From: DASWHK01 sp036398215 | GTDB lineage: Bacteria; Acidobacteriota; UBA890 | Direction: 5' to 3' | DNA length: 5,724 nt | Assembly: GCA_036398215.1 (NCBI GenBank) | Contig: DASWHK010000271.1 | Location: 1 to 5,724, forward strand | Shown: one piece after another, positions 1 to 5,703 of the stretch | Layout of the letters: each line of letters starts with the position of its first letter | Position numbering within the stretch: position 1 is the stretch's first letter | Notes under the pieces: model-generated | Database searches by the model: none | Told to the model about the DNA's origin: nothing | The model's input: only the letters and a program-made list of their open reading frames with translations | Translations under genes and position numbers: made by a program

Positions 1-1
1 G

Positions 2-1066
2 GCCGGGGTCGACTCCGACCTGGTCAACGAGATTGCCGCCGCGGCGCGCCCGCGCTTCAACCTGCGAAAGATCCGCGCCGGCCGTCCCTACCGGGTCTAC
101 TTCGACCGCGACGACGCCTTGCTGATGTTCCGCTACCAGCCGGACAAGCAGACGGCGGTGCTGGTGGCCCGAGGCCGCGAGGGCTGGGTCGTGCGCGAGG
201 TCGTCGTACCCTACGAGATCCGCCCCCGCTACATCCGCGCCGAGGTCCGCGGCAGCCTCGAAGGCGCCATCGCCGACACCTGGGTGAGCCGCCGGGACGC
301 CATCGACGTCGCCCACAAGCTGGCGGCGATCTTCGCCTGGGACATCGACTTCGCCGCCGACCTGCGCCTGCGCGACACCATCGACCTGGTGATCGAGCAA
401 CGCTTTCTCGAGGACGAGTTCTCCGGCTTCGGGGACATCCTGGCGGCCGAGCTGCGCGTCGACGGCCGCCTGCACAAGGCGGTCCGCTACGCTCGCAATC
501 GCGGCGTGACCAGCTACTACAAGCCGACCGGGGAGTCGCTGCAGCGCGCCTTCCTGCGCTCGCCGGTGAACTTCACGCGGATCTCCTCCGGCTTCACCTA
601 CCGGCGCCTGCATCCGATCCTCAACGTCGTGCGCCCGCATCTCGGCGTCGATTACGCGGCCCCCGCCGGCACGCCGGTGCACGCCACCGCCGCCGGGGCG
701 GTCAGCTACATCGGCCGTAACGCCCAGGCCGGAAACTACGTCAAGATCCGCCACGGCGGCTCCTACATGAGCTGGTACCTGCACCTGGCCGCGGCCGCCT
801 CGGGGTTGCGGGTCGGCCAGCCGGTCGAGCAGGGACAGCTCATCGGCTACGTCGGCAAGACCGGGCTGGCGACCGCCCCCCACCTCGACTATCGGCTGGA
901 GCGCAACGGCGAGTTCCTGGACCCTCTGCAGATCGATTTCCCGGCCGCCGCGCCACTGCCGGAAGCGCACCGGGACGAGTTCGAGGTCCAGCGCGACCGC
1001 TGGCTGTCGCTGCTCCGCCAGGGGCAGAGCGCCTACACGGCGATACTGCTGGGCAGCAGCGAGTAG
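2..1066 (+). CDS. M23 family metallopeptidase (OapA/Csd3-like murein endopeptidase), 5' partial
   Basis: The reading frame is open from base 2 and ends at TAG 1064-1066. The true start and any signal peptide or membrane anchor lie left of the window. Seen: about 210 residues of mixed alpha/beta sequence, then a LytM domain from about base 575. That domain opens with the family-typical SSGFTYRRLHPIL, followed by HLGVD (His at 638, Asp at 650), YLHL (His at 782) and a GKTG...PHLDYRL block (His at 881, Asp at 887). Known: M23 enzymes cut peptide cross-links in peptidoglycan using zinc held by the HxxxD pair and the last His of HxH. Here that last position is Asp (HLD), a possible but non-canonical ligand that I recall in other deltaproteobacterial M23 proteins. 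The N-terminal part resembles OapA/Csd3 prodomains that regulate or target the enzyme. It probably acts in the periplasm in cell-wall remodelling. The family is certain; substrate and activity are inferred. Confidence 0.93.
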   Translation, partial: AGVDSDLVNEIAAAARPRFNLRKIRAGRPYRVYFDRDDALLMFRYQPDKQTAVLVARGREGWVVREVVVPYEIRPRYIRAEVRGSLEGAIADTWVSRRDAIDVAHKLAAIFAWDIDFAADLRLRDTIDLVIEQRFLEDEFSGFGDILAAELRVDGRLHKAVRYARNRGVTSYYKPTGESLQRAFLRSPVNFTRISSGFTYRRLHPILNVVRPHLGVDYAAPAGTPVHATAAGAVSYIGRNAQAGNYVKIRHGGSYMSWYLHLAAAASGLRVGQPVEQGQLIGYVGKTGLATAPHLDYRLERNGEFLDPLQIDFPAAAPLPEAHRDEFEVQRDRWLSLLRQGQSAYTAILLGSSE

Positions 1067-1069
1067 CCG

Positions 1070-1096
1070 GCGGGCAGCGGTTGGCCCGCATTTCTC
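1070..1096 (+). terminator. Possible intrinsic terminator after the M23 gene
   Basis: A perfect 6-bp GC stem (GCGGGC at 1070-1075, GCCCGC at 1084-1089) with an 8-nt loop starts 4 nt after the peptidase stop and is followed by ATTTCT. The T-tract is short, so this is a weak candidate. It reads only in the plus direction; no T-rich tail follows it on the minus strand. Two further small inverted repeats lie in the same 81-bp gap between the convergent genes: 1099-1103/1107-1111 and 1111-1115/1127-1131. Neither has a T-tail on either strand. Confidence 0.38.
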
Positions 1097-1147
1097 GTCG
1101 GCATTCTGCCGCGGGCGCCCTGGCAACCCGCCTCCCACCTACACCAG

Positions 1148-2155
1148 CTACCCTTCCCAGGGAACTTCATCCAAAGCCTCAGTTTTTCCGGTTCGAGTCA
1201 CGAGCCGGCGCGCCGCCAGCGCGCCGGCGATGCCGCAGGCGAGCCCGGCGGCCACGTCGGCGGCATGGTGATAGCGCGTGAACACGCAGGCGACGCTCAT
1301 CGCCGCCGACAGCAGGGCCAGCGCCCAGGCGGCGCGGCGGTGGGCCGGCGTCTGCCACAGTCCGAGGACGATCCCCCAGGCGCCGGCGACGTGGGCGCTC
1401 GGAAAGCAGTTCCCCGAGACCGCCCCGTGCGCGATGATGACGTCCATCATCGCGGTGAACGCATAGCCGTCGAGGGGCGGCAGACCGGCCATCAGCTCCG
1501 GGCTCTCCCAAGGTCCGCGCGCCGGCAGCCAGGGATAGAACATGAAGGCGGCGGTGAACGCCGCCCCGAGGCTGGTCATGACGGTGGCGAAGCCCTCCGC
1601 GGGCACTCGGAGGCGCCGCCCCGAGCGGCTGGCGTCGGAAGAGCCCCGGCGTCCGGCGGGACCGAGGTAGGCGAGCATCACGCCACCGATCAGGATCGGG
1701 TAGTACGACCAGTAGAAGAAGTGCATGAGCTCGGTGAACGGCGGGCTCACCCACGGGGCCAGCATGCGGGCCGGCAGACCGCCGAAGACCGCGGCGTCGG
1801 CGGCGTAGAGGCGGGGCTCGAACCAGTAGGGGCTGGCCGGGAAGATCATGTTGACGATGAACCGCCCCTCCTCGAACAGGAAGAGCGCCAGCGGCAGCGG
1901 GTACGCGTGGCGCAGGAAGCGGACCAGCTCGTGCGCCGCCCGTTGCCACCGCCGCGCCCATTCCCTCCTCTCCCAGGCGGCGCCGCGGGACGGTATGATC
2001 AGCACAAAGGCGACAATCGCGGCGTGGGCCGCCAGCAGCCAGGGCCACGCTGCGGGGGAGAAACAGGCGATCAACAAGCCGGTCCAGACCGTGTACGCGA
2101 CCACGATCCCATCGATCGGCTCCCAGCGCCGCCGCGACCGCTCTCGCATGCCCAT
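1148..2155 (-). CDS. PAP2 superfamily integral-membrane phosphatase/phosphotransferase (AUR1-like, PAP2_3 type)
   Basis: A 335-residue protein from ATG 2155-2153; a second ATG at 2149-2147 would remove two residues. Seen: a basic N-terminus (RERSRRR), then hydrophobic segments at roughly 17-33, 36-54, 84-95, 142-163, 188-209, 257-267, 275-293 and 299-315. Two PAP2 signatures are present: GNCFPSAHVAG (248-258, with PSAH and His255) and RYHHAADVAAG (294-304, His296-x3-Asp300 as the nucleophile/relay pair). The classical first PAP2 motif (K-x6-RP) is not evident, as in AUR1/inositol-phosphorylceramide-synthase-like members, and the YWFEPRLYAADAAVFGG stretch fits that subgroup. Known: the family hydrolyses or transfers phosphate or phospho-headgroups on lipids such as phosphatidate, undecaprenyl pyrophosphate and ceramide derivatives. 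The substrate cannot be read from sequence. The gene overlaps the divergent START gene at its 5' end and converges on the M23 gene. No Shine-Dalgarno precedes either ATG. A GTG at 2233 would extend it by 26 residues with no family-like sequence, so I rejected it. Confidence 0.9.
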   Translation of the reverse strand: MGMRERSRRRWEPIDGIVVAYTVWTGLLIACFSPAAWPWLLAAHAAIVAFVLIIPSRGAAWERREWARRWQRAAHELVRFLRHAYPLPLALFLFEEGRFIVNMIFPASPYWFEPRLYAADAAVFGGLPARMLAPWVSPPFTELMHFFYWSYYPILIGGVMLAYLGPAGRRGSSDASRSGRRLRVPAEGFATVMTSLGAAFTAAFMFYPWLPARGPWESPELMAGLPPLDGYAFTAMMDVIIAHGAVSGNCFPSAHVAGAWGIVLGLWQTPAHRRAAWALALLSAAMSVACVFTRYHHAADVAAGLACGIAGALAARRLVTRTGKTEALDEVPWEG

Positions 2156-2156
2156 G
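2147..2156. other. Overlapping head-to-head start codons of the PAP2 and START genes
   Basis: Two palindromes, GCATGC (2146-2151) and CCATGG (2152-2157), place an ATG on both strands at each site. The plus ATGs are at 2148 and 2154, in frame with the START gene. The minus ATGs are at 2155 and 2149, in frame with the PAP2 gene. Depending on which are used, the two coding regions overlap by up to 8 nt or are separated by 4 nt. Each promoter must therefore lie inside, or right at the edge of, the opposite coding region. Which start is used on each strand is not resolved by sequence. Confidence 0.6.
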
Positions 2157-2975
2157 GCAGCGAGCTTACTCGCGACGCTGCTTGCTGTCGCACCGGTCGG
2201 GGGGGCGAGCCCCGCCGACCTGCAGCCGCACACCCTGCGGGCCTTCGAGCGCTACGCCGCCCTCACCGAGTCGCGCGTCCGCGAGCAGGCGCGGCCGAAC
2301 GGCGATTTCCTGTACATCGACCATCTGCCGGCAGCGGAGCGCGCCGGCGTGGTCGCCGAGCTGCGTCGCGGCGAGATGTACATGCAGCCGCTGGAGACGC
2401 GCGCTCCCGGCGGCGGCGAGGTCGAGATCGAGGACGGCCTCATCCACCACTGGCTCGGCATCGTCTTCGTCCCCGGGGTCGACGTCGAGGAGGTCCTGGC
2501 GCTGGTACAGGACTACGACCGGCACGGCGAGATCTACGCGCCGGCGGTGGTTCGGGCGCGGATCCTCGAGCGCCGGGGCGACCGGTTCCGGGTGTTCATG
2601 CGCTTCCGCAAGACCAAGGTGATCACCGTCGTCATGGACACCGTCCACGAGGTCGAGTACGTCCAGCCGGCGGCGGACCGCGCCATCTCGATCTCGCGCA
2701 CCAGCAGCGTCCGCGAGGTGCAGGATCCCGGCGAGGCCGGCGAGACGATCCTCGCCGACGGCGTGGGCGGGGGCTTCTTGTGGCGGCTGAGCTCCTACTG
2801 GCGCTTCATCGAGCGCGACGGCGGCACCTATATCGAGTGCGAGTCGATCTCGCTGACCCGCACCATTCCGTTCGTGCTGCGTTGGCTGATCGGGCCCTTC
2901 GTCAACGACGTGCCGCGCGAGCAGCTCGCCGACCTGCTGACCACGACCCGCGCCAGGCTGACCGCCGGCTCTTGA
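2148..2975 (+). CDS. Exported START/SRPBCC-like (helix-grip) protein of unknown function
   Basis: 275 residues from ATG 2148; ATG 2154 is equally possible. Residues 1-20 form a hydrophobic signal-like stretch (AASLLATLLAVAPVGGA) with a plausible signal-peptidase I site after Ala20, so the mature protein would be periplasmic. Its n-region has no basic residue. A GTG at 2091 would add 19 residues including QRRRDRSR and give a textbook n-region, at the cost of a 65-nt overlap with the PAP2 gene. About residues 98-270 look like a START/SRPBCC lipid-binding fold: alternating strands, GTYIECESISLTRTIP at 226-241, then a C-terminal helix region (VLRWLIGPFVNDVPREQL). Similar conserved proteins from acidobacterial and deltaproteobacterial genomes are mostly annotated as hypothetical. 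The fold is known to bind hydrophobic ligands in a cavity; no ligand or reaction can be deduced here. It overlaps the PAP2 start region head to head and is followed after 33 nt by the TIGR00725 gene, probably in one transcript. No Shine-Dalgarno is visible. Confidence 0.8.
   Translation: MPMAASLLATLLAVAPVGGASPADLQPHTLRAFERYAALTESRVREQARPNGDFLYIDHLPAAERAGVVAELRRGEMYMQPLETRAPGGGEVEIEDGLIHHWLGIVFVPGVDVEEVLALVQDYDRHGEIYAPAVVRARILERRGDRFRVFMRFRKTKVITVVMDTVHEVEYVQPAADRAISISRTSSVREVQDPGEAGETILADGVGGGFLWRLSSYWRFIERDGGTYIECESISLTRTIPFVLRWLIGPFVNDVPREQLADLLTTTRARLTAGS
2163..2191 (-). promoter_or_regulatory. Candidate leaderless promoter for the PAP2 gene
   Basis: On the minus strand, TAAGCT (2168-2163) fits a TANNNT -10 box and ends 7 nt before ATG 2155. 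A GCGACA hexamer (2191-2186) sits exactly 17 nt upstream and shares the GACA half of the -35 consensus. This spacing would put transcription at or next to the A of the start codon, giving a leaderless message, which agrees with the missing Shine-Dalgarno. The match is partial (3/6 and 4/6), and such matches occur by chance, although A/T-rich hexamers are scarce in this DNA. Confidence 0.3.
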
Positions 2976-2991
2976 GTTTCAGGTCGCCAAC

Positions 2992-2999
2992 GAGAGGAG
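2992..2999 (+). promoter_or_regulatory. Ribosome binding site of the TIGR00725 gene
   Basis: GAGAGGAG contains a GGAG core (2996-2999) 9 nt before ATG 3009. It supports that start over the in-frame ATG at 3018. Confidence 0.65.
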
Positions 3000-3008
3000 C
3001 GAGGCCGG

Positions 3009-3521
3009 ATGTTGCGGATGGTGGCGGTAGTCGGCAATGGCGACGTCGACCCCGAGCGTGATGCGACCGCCGAGGCGATCGGCGCCGAGATCGCCGGGGC
3101 CGGCTTCGGCCTGGTGTGCGGCGGTCTCGGCGGCGTCATGGAGGCGGCGTGCCGGGGGGCCCATGCGATCCTGGGCCCCGGCAGCGGCCGCATCCTCGCC
3201 CTGCTCCCGGGAACCGATCGGGCGCTGGCCAACCCCTACGCCGACATCGTCGTCCCGACCGGCCTCGGCTATGCCCGCAACATCCTGGTGGTCCTCAGCG
3301 CCGACGCCGTCGTCGCCATCGGCGGGGGCAGCGGCACGCTCAGCGAGATCGCCCACGCCTGGCAGTTGGACAGGCCGATCTGCGCCGTGGCCGGCGCCGG
3401 CGGCTGGGCGTCCGAGCTGGCGGGCAAGGCCATCGACGGCCGCCGCACCGACTGCGTCCACCGGGCGCGCGACGCCGCCGAGGTCGGCGCCTGGTTACGG
3501 GCCACCCTTCCCCCCGCGTAG
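3009..3521 (+). CDS. TIGR00725 family protein (LOG/lysine-decarboxylase-like Rossmann fold)
   Basis: 170 residues, close to the usual length of the family. Seen: an N-terminal strand and turn (MVAVVGNGD), the glycine-rich CGGLGGVMEAACRGA (37-51), GLGYARN (85-91), and IGGGSGTLSEIAHAWQLDRPI (104-124). These match the family's nucleotide/phosphate-binding loops in order. The fold is that of LOG cytokinin-activating phosphoribohydrolases and the Chlamydomonas molybdenum-cofactor carrier protein. The true LOG motif PGGxGTxxE is changed here to IGGGSGTLSE, so LOG activity should not be assumed; the family has no settled function. It is probably cytoplasmic, with no signal peptide or membrane segment. 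It lies 33 nt after the START gene with its own ribosome binding site. Its last 27 nt overlap the 3' end of etfA on the other strand. Confidence 0.88.
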   Translation: MLRMVAVVGNGDVDPERDATAEAIGAEIAGAGFGLVCGGLGGVMEAACRGAHAILGPGSGRILALLPGTDRALANPYADIVVPTGLGYARNILVVLSADAVVAIGGGSGTLSEIAHAWQLDRPICAVAGAGGWASELAGKAIDGRRTDCVHRARDAAEVGAWLRATLPPA

Positions 3522-4478
3522 ACCGCGGACGGCCTCGGTGAGAGGGCCGACGATCTCCATCAGGTCGGCGACGATGCCGTAGTCGGCGTACTCGAAGATC
3601 GGGGCGCGCGGGTCCTTGTTGACCGCCACGATCACGTCGCTGTCGCGCATCCCGACGACATGCTGGATGGCGCCCGATATACCCAGGGCGATGTAGAGCC
3701 GCGGCCGCACCGTCTTTCCCGAAGATCCGACCTGCAAGCCGCGGGGCAGCCAGCCCTGATCGACGATCGGCCGCGACGCCGCCAGGGCTGCCCCCAGGGC
3801 CTTGGCCAGCGCCTCGACCGCCTCGAGGTTCTCCGGGCTGCCGACGCCGCGGCCGGCGGCGACGATCACCTCGGCCTCGCTGATGTCGCCGGCGGCGACC
3901 TCGGCCTCCTCGAAGCCGCGAACCACCCAGCGGATCGCCTGCGGGTCGATGTCGGCGGCGACGGTCTCCACGGGCGCTTCGACGCCGGTCCGGATGGCAG
4001 CTCCGAAAGCCCCCCGCTGGCAGGTGGCGACGTACGGCGGGGGCGTGGTGGGCCGCTGGGTGGCGACCAGCTTGCGGCGGTAGACCAGGCGGCGGCCGCG
4101 AAGGCCGTCCTCCCAGCTCAGGTCGATGCAATCGGTGAGCAGGCCGCTGCCCAGCCGGCTGGCGAGCACCGGCGCCAGATCGCGGCCGAGGAAGTGCGAA
4201 TGCAGCGTCAGGATCGCGTCGGGCCGGCGCTCGCGGGCGGCGGGCAGCAACGCCGCGGCATAGCCGTCGGGCGTGAAGTCGGCGAGCGCCGCGTGTTGCA
4301 GCACCAGGATCCGATCGGCGTGCGGCACGAGATCGGCCACCACCGGGTCGGGCTCCGCGGCGCAAACGACGGCGACGGCCTCGGCATCCAGGCCCCTCGC
4401 CGCGGCGAGCAGCTGCAGCGAGTCGGGGTCCAGGCGGCCGGCTCGATGCTCGGCGATGCACCAGATCGAGCGGCTCAA
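3495..4478 (-). CDS. etfA: Electron transfer flavoprotein subunit alpha
   Basis: 327 residues, normal for a bacterial alpha subunit. With EtfB it carries electrons from acyl-CoA dehydrogenases to ETF:quinone oxidoreductase or another acceptor, holding the redox-active FAD mainly in this chain. Seen: an N-terminal ETF domain (SIWCIAEHRAGRLDPDSLQLL, 4-24; LGRDLAPVLASRLGSGLLTD at 97-116), then the FAD domain: VAAGRGVGSPENL (206-218), AASRPIVDQGW (233-243), VGSSGKTVRPRLYIALGIS (250-268) with AIQH ending at His273, and NKDPRAPIFEYADYGIVADL (287-306). The usual VGQTGK is VGSSGK here: Ser253 keeps a hydroxyl where Thr contacts the flavin, while the Gln is lost. The start is TTG at 4478-4476, overlapping the etfB stop as TTGA, with a strong Shine-Dalgarno inside etfB. 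That indicates translational coupling. The gene converges on and overlaps the TIGR00725 gene by 27 nt, and no terminator is evident after its TAA. Confidence 0.97.
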   Translation of the reverse strand: MSRSIWCIAEHRAGRLDPDSLQLLAAARGLDAEAVAVVCAAEPDPVVADLVPHADRILVLQHAALADFTPDGYAAALLPAARERRPDAILTLHSHFLGRDLAPVLASRLGSGLLTDCIDLSWEDGLRGRRLVYRRKLVATQRPTTPPPYVATCQRGAFGAAIRTGVEAPVETVAADIDPQAIRWVVRGFEEAEVAAGDISEAEVIVAAGRGVGSPENLEAVEALAKALGAALAASRPIVDQGWLPRGLQVGSSGKTVRPRLYIALGISGAIQHVVGMRDSDVIVAVNKDPRAPIFEYADYGIVADLMEIVGPLTEAVRGLRGGKGGP

Positions 4479-5242
4479 ATCACCTTCTCCTTCTCGCGCA
4501 GGACCTTGAGCAGGTCGGCGACCACGGCGTCGGGCGCCCCCTCCAGCATCTCGGCCCGTTCGCGGGGAGGCGGGTAGGAGAGCTCGAAGGTCTCGACGAG
4601 AGGTCCGGGCTCGCCGCCGAGAGAGGCAAGGTCGAGCCGGGCGAGCTCCTTGCGCTTGGCGGCCATGATTCCCTTGAGGCTCGGATAGCGCGGCTCGTTG
4701 ATGCCGGTCTGGATGGTGAGCACCGCCGGCAAGGCTACGTCCAGGTTCAAGTATGTCCCGGCCTCCAGCTCGCGCCGCACGCGCACGGTGCCCGGGTCGG
4801 CGAGCTGGACGCCGATGCTCATCGTCACGCAGGGGTAGCCGAGCTTCTCGGCGACCAGCACGCCGACCTGCGAGCTGCCGAGGTCGTCGCTCTCGACGCC
4901 CGCCAGCACCAGGTCGGGCGCCAGCGGCTCGAGGGCGGCGGCGAGCATCGCGGCGCTCGCCGCGGCGTCGGCGAGAAACCCACCGCTCTCGATGAATACG
5001 GCGTCGTGGGCGCCCATCGCCAGGCCCTTGCGCAGCCCCTGGACGGCGGCCTCGGGACCGAGGCCGACGACCGTCACCTGGGCGTCGTGGGGCTCGGCGA
5101 GGCGGATGGCTTCCTCGACCGCGTAGAGGTCGTACTCGTTGAGCTCGTAGCTGAAGTTGTCGCTCTTCACCCGGCCGTCGGCATCCAGGTCGATGCGCGA
5201 CTCAGGCTCGACGACGGCTTTCATGAGGACGGCGATGCGCAC
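4475..5242 (-). CDS. etfB: Electron transfer flavoprotein subunit beta
   Basis: 255 residues, full length. It is the partner of EtfA and holds AMP (or a second FAD in bifurcating ETFs). Seen: MRIAVLMKAVVEPE at the N-terminus, ELNEYDLYAVEEAIRLAE (33-50, the family's N-P-x-D block with NEYD here), the nucleotide-loop region GLRKGLAMGAHDAVFI (69-84), LVLAGVESDDLGSSQVGVLVAEKLGYP (111-137), the EtfB signature region VRRELEAGTYLNLDVALPAV (155-174), and RYPSLKGIMAAKRKEL (185-200). The last is the recognition loop that docks acyl-CoA dehydrogenases in the human protein, and Leu189 aligns with the inserted leucine. The start is GTG 5242-5240, two nt after the thioesterase stop, with a GAGGA ribosome site. 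I cannot tell from sequence alone whether this ETF is bifurcating; no fix-type or dehydrogenase partner gene is in view. Confidence 0.97.
   Translation of the reverse strand: MRIAVLMKAVVEPESRIDLDADGRVKSDNFSYELNEYDLYAVEEAIRLAEPHDAQVTVVGLGPEAAVQGLRKGLAMGAHDAVFIESGGFLADAAASAAMLAAALEPLAPDLVLAGVESDDLGSSQVGVLVAEKLGYPCVTMSIGVQLADPGTVRVRRELEAGTYLNLDVALPAVLTIQTGINEPRYPSLKGIMAAKRKELARLDLASLGGEPGPLVETFELSYPPPRERAEMLEGAPDAVVADLLKVLREKEKVI
4483..4491 (-). promoter_or_regulatory. Ribosome binding site of etfA inside the etfB 3' end
   Basis: The minus strand reads AGGAGAAGG, with the GGAG core 8 nt before the TTG start at 4478. This decides in favour of the rare TTG start, since no ATG or GTG lies nearby in frame and the family-typical IAEH motif begins only seven codons later. 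Confidence 0.75.
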
Positions 5243-5244
5243 GC

Positions 5245-5703
5245 CTAGTCCTCGTGGGCCGCGCGCAGCTCCAGCCGGCGGATGCGGCGCTGCCGGGCGC
5301 GCTCGTACAGGGCCTTCTCGGCGTCGCTCTCCGGCAGGAGACCGGGAACGGGCACCGGCTTGCCGTCCTCGAGGGCCACGAACACCAGATGGGCGGTCGT
5401 CGTGTGGCTGGACTCACCGGTCACCGGGTTCTCCCCGTGGACGTCGACGCGCACCTCCATCGACGTCGTGCCTACATGGGTGAGCTGGGCCTCCAGCAGC
5501 ACCATGTAGCCCTGCGGGAGGGGGGCGTGAAAGACGACCTCGTCGATGGCCACGGTCACCACCCGCCGCCGGGCATGCCGCATCGCCGCCATGGCTCCGG
5601 CGAGGTCCATCCAGTGCATCAAGCGGCCGCCGCTCAGGGTGCCGTGCGGGTTGGTGTCGTTGGGCATCACCAGCTCGGTCATCCGCACCAGCGAGGCGCT
5701 CAT
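5245..5703 (-). CDS. Acyl-CoA thioesterase, hotdog fold (YciA/ACOT7-like)
   Basis: 152 residues from ATG 5703-5701. The frame stays open to the window edge, so an earlier start outside cannot be excluded, but the family motif begins at a normal distance from this ATG. Seen: MPNDTNPHGTLSGGRLMHWMD (13-33), the N-x2-G...GG-x2-M-x-W-x-D block of YciA/BACH-type enzymes, in which the Asp (33) is the expected catalytic residue. Further on come VAIDEVVFHAPLPQG (51-65) and the strand TAHLVFVALEDGKPVPVP (103-120). The C-terminal basic helix DAEKALYERARQRR (127-140) is also typical of the group. Known role: cytoplasmic hydrolysis of acyl-CoA to free acid and CoA, often on medium- to long-chain or broad substrates. 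It is first in view of a thioesterase-etfB-etfA operon, with 2 nt to etfB, so it probably serves the same acyl-CoA oxidation route by recycling CoA. Chain-length preference is not readable. No clear Shine-Dalgarno is visible in the 21 nt left upstream. Confidence 0.92.
   Translation of the reverse strand: MSASLVRMTELVMPNDTNPHGTLSGGRLMHWMDLAGAMAAMRHARRRVVTVAIDEVVFHAPLPQGYMVLLEAQLTHVGTTSMEVRVDVHGENPVTGESSHTTTAHLVFVALEDGKPVPVPGLLPESDAEKALYERARQRRIRRLELRAAHED
5249..5253 (-). promoter_or_regulatory. Ribosome binding site of etfB inside the thioesterase 3' end
   Basis: GAGGA on the minus strand ends 6 nt before the GTG start at 5242 and overlaps the last codons of the thioesterase. It supports the GTG start and coupling of the two genes. 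Confidence 0.65.

Noticed and set aside
119..127. TTG at 119 or ATG at 125 as the start of the M23 gene
   Set aside because: The frame is open and protein-like all the way to base 2 (for example FNLRKIRAGRPYRVYF), so the gene begins outside the window.
1099..1131. Two small inverted repeats in the M23/PAP2 convergent gap as terminators
   Set aside because: Stems are only 5 bp and neither has a T-rich tail on either strand.
1994..1999. TATGAT as a -10 box for the START gene
   Set aside because: A good hexamer, but no -35-like sequence lies about 17 nt upstream and it is about 150 nt from the start inside PAP2 coding sequence. A chance match is likely.
2156..2233. GTG at 2233 as the PAP2 start, extending the protein by 26 residues
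   Set aside because: The extension has no membrane or family-like character, lies in the START signal region, and lacks a ribosome site; the ATGs at 2155/2149 fit better.
2166..2648. Minus-strand open frame of 160 codons inside the START gene
   Set aside because: It is antisense to a protein with recognisable SRPBCC-like sequence. Its His/Asp/Val-rich composition is what complementary codons would give.
1265..3061. Long plus-strand open frame of 598 codons
   Set aside because: It runs antisense to the PAP2 gene and then out of frame through the START gene. Its product is Arg/Pro/Gly-rich without family motifs, the usual shadow frame in GC-rich DNA.
3340..4577. Long open frames opposite or out of frame with etfA (minus 3340-4461 and plus 3660-4577)
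   Set aside because: They cover the unmistakable EtfA sequence and give low-complexity Arg-rich products with no recognisable domain.
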